Part shown: positions 4,808 to 8,810 of the stretch, piece by piece
Numbering within the stretch: position 1 is the stretch's first letter
Layout of the letters: each line of letters starts with the position of its first letter
Source of the DNA: an uncultured Acidimicrobiia bacterium
GTDB taxonomy: Bacteria > Actinomycetota > Acidimicrobiia > IMCC26256 > CALEDW01
Length of the DNA stretch: 8,810 nt
Reading direction: 5' to 3'
NCBI GenBank assembly: GCA_937949585.1
Contig: CALEDW010000323.1
Location: 1 to 8,810, forward strand
The notes under the pieces: generated by a model
Seen by the model: only the letters and a program-made list of their open reading frames with translations
What the model was told of the DNA's origin: nothing
The model's database searches: none
Position numbers and translations under genes: made by a program

Positions 4808-6228
4808 CCCGGGCCCGACGCCTGCGGGTACCCCGACGGGTGCTGCTGGTCTCCACCTACGAGCTCGGCCGCCAACCGCTCGAGGTGGCCGAGGCCGCCG
4901 CCCGGCTGCGCGCCGCCGGCCACGACGTCCGGGCCGTCGACCTCGCCGTGGAGCCCTGGGATCCGCTGGCCGCGTCCTGGGCCGATCTGGTGGCCGCGGC
5001 GGTACCGATGCACACCGCCACCCGGCTCGCCCGGGAGGTGCTGGCCCGTTGCCCCGACCGGCCGCGCGCGGCGTTCGGGCTCTACGCGGCGATGACCGCC
5101 GACGTCGCGGTGCCGCTGTCGGGTCGCGACGGCCTCGAGGCCCTCCTGCGGTGGGTGGACGCGGGCGGACGCCTCGACGCCGACGGGTCGGGCCCGACCC
5201 CGGAACACCCCGGGCGCGACGTCGAAGATGGTCCCGCCGGTCCGATCCGGGACCGCCGGGACCGCCGGGCCACCCCACGCCGGCCGACGCCCCCGCCGGC
5301 CCGGGACCTCCTGCCGCCCCCGGACCGCTACGCCCGCCTGGTGGTCGAGGGGGAGGAGCGCCTGGCCGGCAGCCTCGCCGCCTCCTGGGGCTGCACCGAG
5401 CGGTGCCGGCACTGCCCGGTACCGGTGGTCTGGGACGGACGCACGCGGATCAACCCGGTCGAGCGGATCCTCGGCGACGCCGCCCGGCAGGTCGAACAGG
5501 GGGTGCGACACTTCACGTTCACCGACCCGGACTTCCTCTCCGGTCCCCACCACGCCCGACGGGTCGTCGCCGCGCTGCACGACGCCTTCCCGGAGGTCAC
5601 CTTCGACGTGACCACCAAGGTGAGCCACGTCCTGGCCCACGCCGACGCCTGGCCGGTGTTGGCGCGGGCCGGGTGCCTGTTCGTCACCTCTGCGTTCGAG
5701 CACACCGACGACCACGTGCTCGCGCTCCTCGCCAAGGGGCACAGGGCCGCCGACCTGCCCCGGGCGGTGGAGGTGCTGCACCGCGCCGGGGTCACGGTAC
5801 GGCCCTCCTGGCTGCCGTTCACCCCGTGGTCGACCGAGCGGCACGTGCGCGACATCCTGGAGGTCACGGCCCGGCTCGGCCTCGTCGGCGACACCGACCC
5901 GGTGCAGCACACCATCCGGCTCCTGCTGCCCAAGGGCTCGCTGCTGCTGCCGTTCGTCCCCGACGTCGGACCCTGGGACGACGACCTCCTCGGCTACCGC
6001 TGGTCGTCGCCGCTCGACCCGCTGCAGCAACGACTGGCCGCACTCGTGGAACAACACCTCGACGCGCCGTCCGGCGAGGTCCACGACCGGTTACGGGTCG
6101 CCTGCGGCATGCCGGCCCTCGGCCTCGACCCGCCGTCGGGCCCGCGGCTCAGCGAGGCGTGGTTCTGCTGCGCCGAGCCGACGGCGGCGCAGCGGGCCAA
6201 GCTGCGCACCCCGGTGGTGGTCGGCTGA
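4804..6228 (+). CDS. Radical SAM enzyme, CUAEP/CCAEP-tail family, cysteine form
   Basis: The product has 474 residues. Residues 12-55 (VLLVSTYELG, then LRAAGHDVRAVDLAVEPW) resemble a B12-binding-like Rossmann domain, but there is no DxHxxG motif, so cobalamin binding is not supported. A Pro/Arg-rich linker (about 130-175) with a 9-bp tandem repeat in the DNA (5247-5264) follows. The radical SAM core starts at about 185. C197, C201 and C204 (CTERCRHC) are the CxxxCxxC ligands of the [4Fe-4S] cluster that cleaves S-adenosylmethionine; FTFTDPDF (237-244) fits the next barrel strand. Near the end WFCCAEP (453-459, Cys codons at 6166-6171) matches the tail of the family I know as CUAEP/CCAEP-tail radical SAM (seleno)proteins, in which the second Cys may be selenocysteine. 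The reaction is unknown. The gene overlaps the ATP-grasp gene by ATGA; its stop lies 4 bp from the convergent aconitase stop. Confidence 0.9.
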   Translation: MTRARRLRVPRRVLLVSTYELGRQPLEVAEAAARLRAAGHDVRAVDLAVEPWDPLAASWADLVAAAVPMHTATRLAREVLARCPDRPRAAFGLYAAMTADVAVPLSGRDGLEALLRWVDAGGRLDADGSGPTPEHPGRDVEDGPAGPIRDRRDRRATPRRPTPPPARDLLPPPDRYARLVVEGEERLAGSLAASWGCTERCRHCPVPVVWDGRTRINPVERILGDAARQVEQGVRHFTFTDPDFLSGPHHARRVVAALHDAFPEVTFDVTTKVSHVLAHADAWPVLARAGCLFVTSAFEHTDDHVLALLAKGHRAADLPRAVEVLHRAGVTVRPSWLPFTPWSTERHVRDILEVTARLGLVGDTDPVQHTIRLLLPKGSLLLPFVPDVGPWDDDLLGYRWSSPLDPLQQRLAALVEQHLDAPSGEVHDRLRVACGMPALGLDPPSGPRLSEAWFCCAEPTAAQRAKLRTPVVVG

Positions 6229-6232
6229 CCGC

Positions 6233-8554
6233 TCAGCACCCCCCGGTACGGCGGCGGGCGAGGAGGTTGAGCGCGGAGCCGGCCCGGAACCAGTCGATGT
6301 GCTCCTCGGACATCGTGTGGGTGGTGGTGAGCTCGTCGGTCGCGCCGTCGGCGTGGTGGAGCACCACCCGGACCGGCCGGCCCGGGGCCAGCTCGGCGAG
6401 CCCGACGATGTCGAGCCGGTCGTCCACCAGAACCTTGTCGTAGTCGGCCGGATCGGCGAACGTGAGCGGTAACAGACCCTGCTTCTTCAGGTTCGCTTCG
6501 TGGATCCGGGCGAACGAGCGGGCGATCACCGCCACGCCACCCATGAACCGGGGCTCCATCGCCGCGTGCTCCCGCGACGACCCCTCGCCGTAGTTCTCAT
6601 CGCCGATCGCCACCCAGCGGATCCCCGCCGCCTTGTAGGCGGCGGCGAGTTCGGGCAGGGGTCGCCGCGAGCCGTCCCGGACGTCGACACCGGTGCCGGG
6701 CTCGTCGGTGAAGGCGTTCACGACCCCGGTGAACAGGTTGCGGGAGATGTTGGAGAGGTGCCCTCGGTAGCGCAGCCAGGGACCGGCCGGGGAGATGTGA
6801 TCGGTGGTGCACTTGCCGGTCGCCTTCACCAGCACCGCCAGGTCGAGGTAGTCGGAGCCGTCCCAGGCCGGGAAGGGCTGCAGCAGCTCGAGGCGCTCCG
6901 AATCGGGCCGCACGATCACCTCGACGCTCGACGGGTCGTCGGCCGGGGCCACGAACCCGGACGTCCCGGGGTCGAACCCCTTCGCCGGCAGCTCCTCCCC
7001 CGCCGGCGGCTCGAGCCGCACCTCTCGTCCGTCGTCGGTGCGCAGCGGGCCGTGCACGAAGTCGACGTCGAGACGTCCGGCCAACGCGAACCCGACCACC
7101 ACCTCCGGGGAGGCGATGAACGACAGCGTCTCCCGGTTGCCGTCGTTGCGGGCCGGGAAGTTGCGGTTGAACGACGAGACGATCGAGTTGCGCTGCCCGG
7201 GGCTGATGTCGTCGCGGTGCCACTGGCCGATGCAGGGCCCGCAGGCGTTGGCCAGCACGGTGGCGCCGATCGCCTCGAGGTCGGCGAGTAACCCGTCACG
7301 GGTGATCGTGGCCCGGATCTGCTCCGAGCCGGGGGTGATCAGCAGCGGGGCACGGACCCGCAGCCCCGCCGCCGCAGCCTGGCGGGCGATGTGCGCGGCC
7401 CGGCCGATGTCCTCGTACGAGGAGTTCGTGCAGGAACCGACCAGCGCGTAGGACAGCTCGGCCGGGTACCCCTCGGTGCGCACCGCGTCGGCCAGCACCG
7501 AGATGGGCCGGTCGAGGTCGGGGCTGTGCGGACCGACGACGTGAGGTTCGAGACGGTCGAGGTCGATCTCGATCAGCCGGTCGAAGAACCGCTCCGGCTC
7601 CGCGTCGACCTCGGGGTCGTCGGTGAGGTACTCGGCGAAGTGGTCGGCGAGATCGGCGATCTCCTCCCGCCCCGTCGCCTTCAGGTAGGTGGCCATGCGG
7701 TCGTCGTAGGCGAACACGGAGCAGGTGGCGCCGATCTCGGCCCCCATGTTGCAGATCGTCGCCTTGCCGGTGGCCGAGATCGACGCCGCGCCGGGCCCGA
7801 AGTACTGCACGATCGCGCCCGTGCCTCCCTTGACGGTGAGGATCCCGGCCACGGCCAAGATCACGTCCTTGGCCGAGGTCCAGCCCGCGAGTCGACCGGT
7901 GAGCCGAACCCCGATGAGCCTGGGGATCCGGGTGTTGTAGGGCCAGCCGGCCATCACGTCCACGGCGTCGGCGCCGCCGACGCCGATGGCGATCATGCCG
8001 AGCCCCCCGGCGTTGGGGGTGTGGCTGTCGGTGCCGATCATCATCCCGCCCGGGAAGGCGTACTGCTCGAGCACGACCTGGTGGATGATCCCCGACCCGG
8101 GCTTCCAGAACCCGATGCCGTACTTCGCCGACACCGAGGCGAGGAAGTCGTAGACCTCGGCGTTCTGGTCGATCGCCGCCGCGAGGTCGGGCTCGGCGCC
8201 GACGCGGGCCTGGATGAGGTGGTCGCAGTGGACGGTGGTCGGCACCGCCGTGCGGGGAAGGCCGGCGAGCATGAACTGCAGCAGGGCCATCTGGGCGGTG
8301 GCGTCCTGCATCGCCACCCGGTCGGGCCGGAAATCGCCGTAGTCGCGACCCCGGCCGAGCCCGACGCGTTCGGGATCGTCGGCGTGGGCGAACAGCACCT
8401 TCTCGGCGAAGGTCAACGGGCGACCGAGGCGACGGCGCGCCACCGCCGTTGCGTCGGGGAACCGCCGGTAGCAGGCCTCCACCACCGCCGGCGGCGTAGT
8501 GGGACCGACGGGCTCAGGTGCGGCGCCGGCGGTGCCGGGATCGTCGTCGCTCAT
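6233..8554 (-). CDS. acn: Aconitate hydratase (aconitase), mitochondrial-type
   Basis: This 773-residue enzyme converts citrate to isocitrate through cis-aconitate in the TCA cycle, in the cytosol. The [4Fe-4S] ligands are C375 (GSCTNSSYED), C438 and C441 (ANACGPCIGQW). Other landmarks are VHCDHL (108-113), GTDSHTPNAGG (174-184), SSFNRNFPARND (460-471), KCTTDHISPAGPW (581-593), and the swivel-domain active site GDENYGEGSSREHAA (651-665) with S660 and R661. Length and these motifs match the roughly 750-780-residue mitochondrial ACO2-like aconitases, rather than the roughly 900-residue AcnA/IRP type common in other actinobacteria or AcnB. Residues 1-20 are acidic and low-complexity. ATG 8554 is supported by TAACCT seven bases upstream. 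All active-site residues I can place are present. Nearby nfuA encodes a plausible cluster donor. The stop lies 4 bp from that of the convergent radical SAM gene, with no terminator between. Confidence 0.97.
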   Translation of the reverse strand: MSDDDPGTAGAAPEPVGPTTPPAVVEACYRRFPDATAVARRRLGRPLTFAEKVLFAHADDPERVGLGRGRDYGDFRPDRVAMQDATAQMALLQFMLAGLPRTAVPTTVHCDHLIQARVGAEPDLAAAIDQNAEVYDFLASVSAKYGIGFWKPGSGIIHQVVLEQYAFPGGMMIGTDSHTPNAGGLGMIAIGVGGADAVDVMAGWPYNTRIPRLIGVRLTGRLAGWTSAKDVILAVAGILTVKGGTGAIVQYFGPGAASISATGKATICNMGAEIGATCSVFAYDDRMATYLKATGREEIADLADHFAEYLTDDPEVDAEPERFFDRLIEIDLDRLEPHVVGPHSPDLDRPISVLADAVRTEGYPAELSYALVGSCTNSSYEDIGRAAHIARQAAAAGLRVRAPLLITPGSEQIRATITRDGLLADLEAIGATVLANACGPCIGQWHRDDISPGQRNSIVSSFNRNFPARNDGNRETLSFIASPEVVVGFALAGRLDVDFVHGPLRTDDGREVRLEPPAGEELPAKGFDPGTSGFVAPADDPSSVEVIVRPDSERLELLQPFPAWDGSDYLDLAVLVKATGKCTTDHISPAGPWLRYRGHLSNISRNLFTGVVNAFTDEPGTGVDVRDGSRRPLPELAAAYKAAGIRWVAIGDENYGEGSSREHAAMEPRFMGGVAVIARSFARIHEANLKKQGLLPLTFADPADYDKVLVDDRLDIVGLAELAPGRPVRVVLHHADGATDELTTTHTMSEEHIDWFRAGSALNLLARRRTGGC

Positions 8555-8561
8555 GCCGGCG

Positions 8562-8567
8562 AGGTTA
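8562..8567 (-). promoter_or_regulatory. -10 element TAACCT for the aconitase gene (leaderless)
   Basis: On the minus strand TAACCT (TAnnnT pattern) lies seven bases before the aconitase ATG at 8554, in the 72-bp gap after the upstream gene. This spacing puts the transcription start at or next to the ATG, and no Shine-Dalgarno sequence is present. No -35 element is recognisable in the GC-rich sequence upstream. Confidence 0.5.
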
Positions 8568-8626
8568 GCGACCGGACTGCGGCGCCGGCTCCGGCCACCG
8601 CACCCTCGACCGGGCCGGGTCCGGGC

Positions 8627-8810
8627 TCAGCCGCCGGACCGCGTCCGGGTGGTGGGCACGGAGTGCCCGTCCCGGGCGGCGACGGCCTCGGCGAGCAGCT
8701 TGCGCACCCCGTCGGCCATCGGGCCCTCCGGCGCGGCGACGAGGTAGCGCTGCAGCTCGGGCACCGCGGCGGCCGGGTCGCCCCGGTCGCGCAGCAGGAT
8801 CACCCCCCGA
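8627..8810 (-). CDS. C-terminal end of a TPR-like protein, possibly SirB1/transglutaminase-like, cut by the window edge
   Basis: The last 60 residues of a protein entering from the right edge can be read, ending at a TGA at 8627-8629. The sequence RGVILLRDRGDPAAAVPELQ, then RYLVAAPEGP and a helix VRKLLAEAVAAR, has the helix-turn-helix rhythm of a tetratricopeptide repeat: a pair of amphipathic helices with an Ala at the packing position and a Pro closing the second. A tail like this is typical of SirB1-type transglutaminase-like proteins, but the catalytic region is outside the window, so only a TPR-like C-terminus is supported. The final 12 residues or so look disordered. The gene lies 72 bp upstream of aconitase on the same strand. 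Aconitase has its own apparent -10 box, so an operon is not required. Confidence 0.55.
   Translation of the reverse strand, partial: RGVILLRDRGDPAAAVPELQRYLVAAPEGPMADGVRKLLAEAVAARDGHSVPTTRTRSGG

Noticed and set aside
4285..6084. 599-residue minus-strand open frame antisense to the ATP-grasp and radical SAM genes
   Set aside because: Long but featureless, rich in Gly/Arg/Val/His as expected from the complement of these codons. The sense genes carry catalytic motifs.
6500..7291. 263-residue plus-strand open frame antisense to aconitase
   Set aside because: No domain, composition is that of a shadow frame, and aconitase is certain.
1..8810. tRNA, rRNA, CRISPR array, insertion sequence or attachment site
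   Set aside because: I saw no cloverleaf with a CCA-type acceptor, no regularly spaced repeats, no transposase or integrase motif and no flanking duplications. Nearly all bases are accounted for by protein genes.

Overview
The window is very GC-rich DNA with tightly packed genes. Several starts are GTG, and no start has a convincing Shine-Dalgarno sequence. Four or five starts instead have a TAnnnT-like -10 hexamer 6-8 bases before the start codon, which suggests leaderless transcripts. Together with the gene families present (NfuA-like protein, SufR-like regulator, a mitochondrial-type aconitase, an S8 protease with a DxDGDG loop) this points to an actinobacterium, possibly Acidimicrobiia. 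That placement is an inference from composition and gene style, not from a marker gene.

Layout from left to right. At the left edge lies the N-terminal part of a secreted S8 (subtilisin-type) protease, minus strand, 5 bp downstream of an Mrp/ApbC-type ATPase gene (504-1310, minus). A 105-bp divergent intergenic region holds a promoter and a dyad. It is followed by a plus-strand pair: a SufR-like winged-helix regulator with C-terminal cysteines (1416-2207) and a DUF169 protein (2204-2923). Facing them is an NfuA-like Fe-S carrier (2969-3610, minus). Its GTG start lies only a few bases from the start of a divergent ATP-grasp enzyme (3617-4807, plus), which overlaps by 4 bp a radical SAM enzyme of the CUAEP/CCAEP-tail type (4804-6228, plus). 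An aconitase (6233-8554, minus) converges on the radical SAM gene with 4 bp between stop codons. The right edge carries the C-terminal 60 residues of a probable TPR/SirB1-type protein (minus). No stretch over about 100 bases lacks a gene.

The theme is iron-sulfur biology. The window combines two Fe-S carrier/assembly families (Mrp, NfuA), a possible Fe-S-sensing repressor and two Fe-S client enzymes (radical SAM, aconitase). Within it are two units of unknown function: the regulator-DUF169 pair, and the ATP-grasp/CCAEP-radical SAM pair. The second is the best candidate for an undescribed pathway: a translationally coupled ligase plus radical enzyme whose family often carries selenocysteine in the C-terminal motif, here replaced by cysteine.
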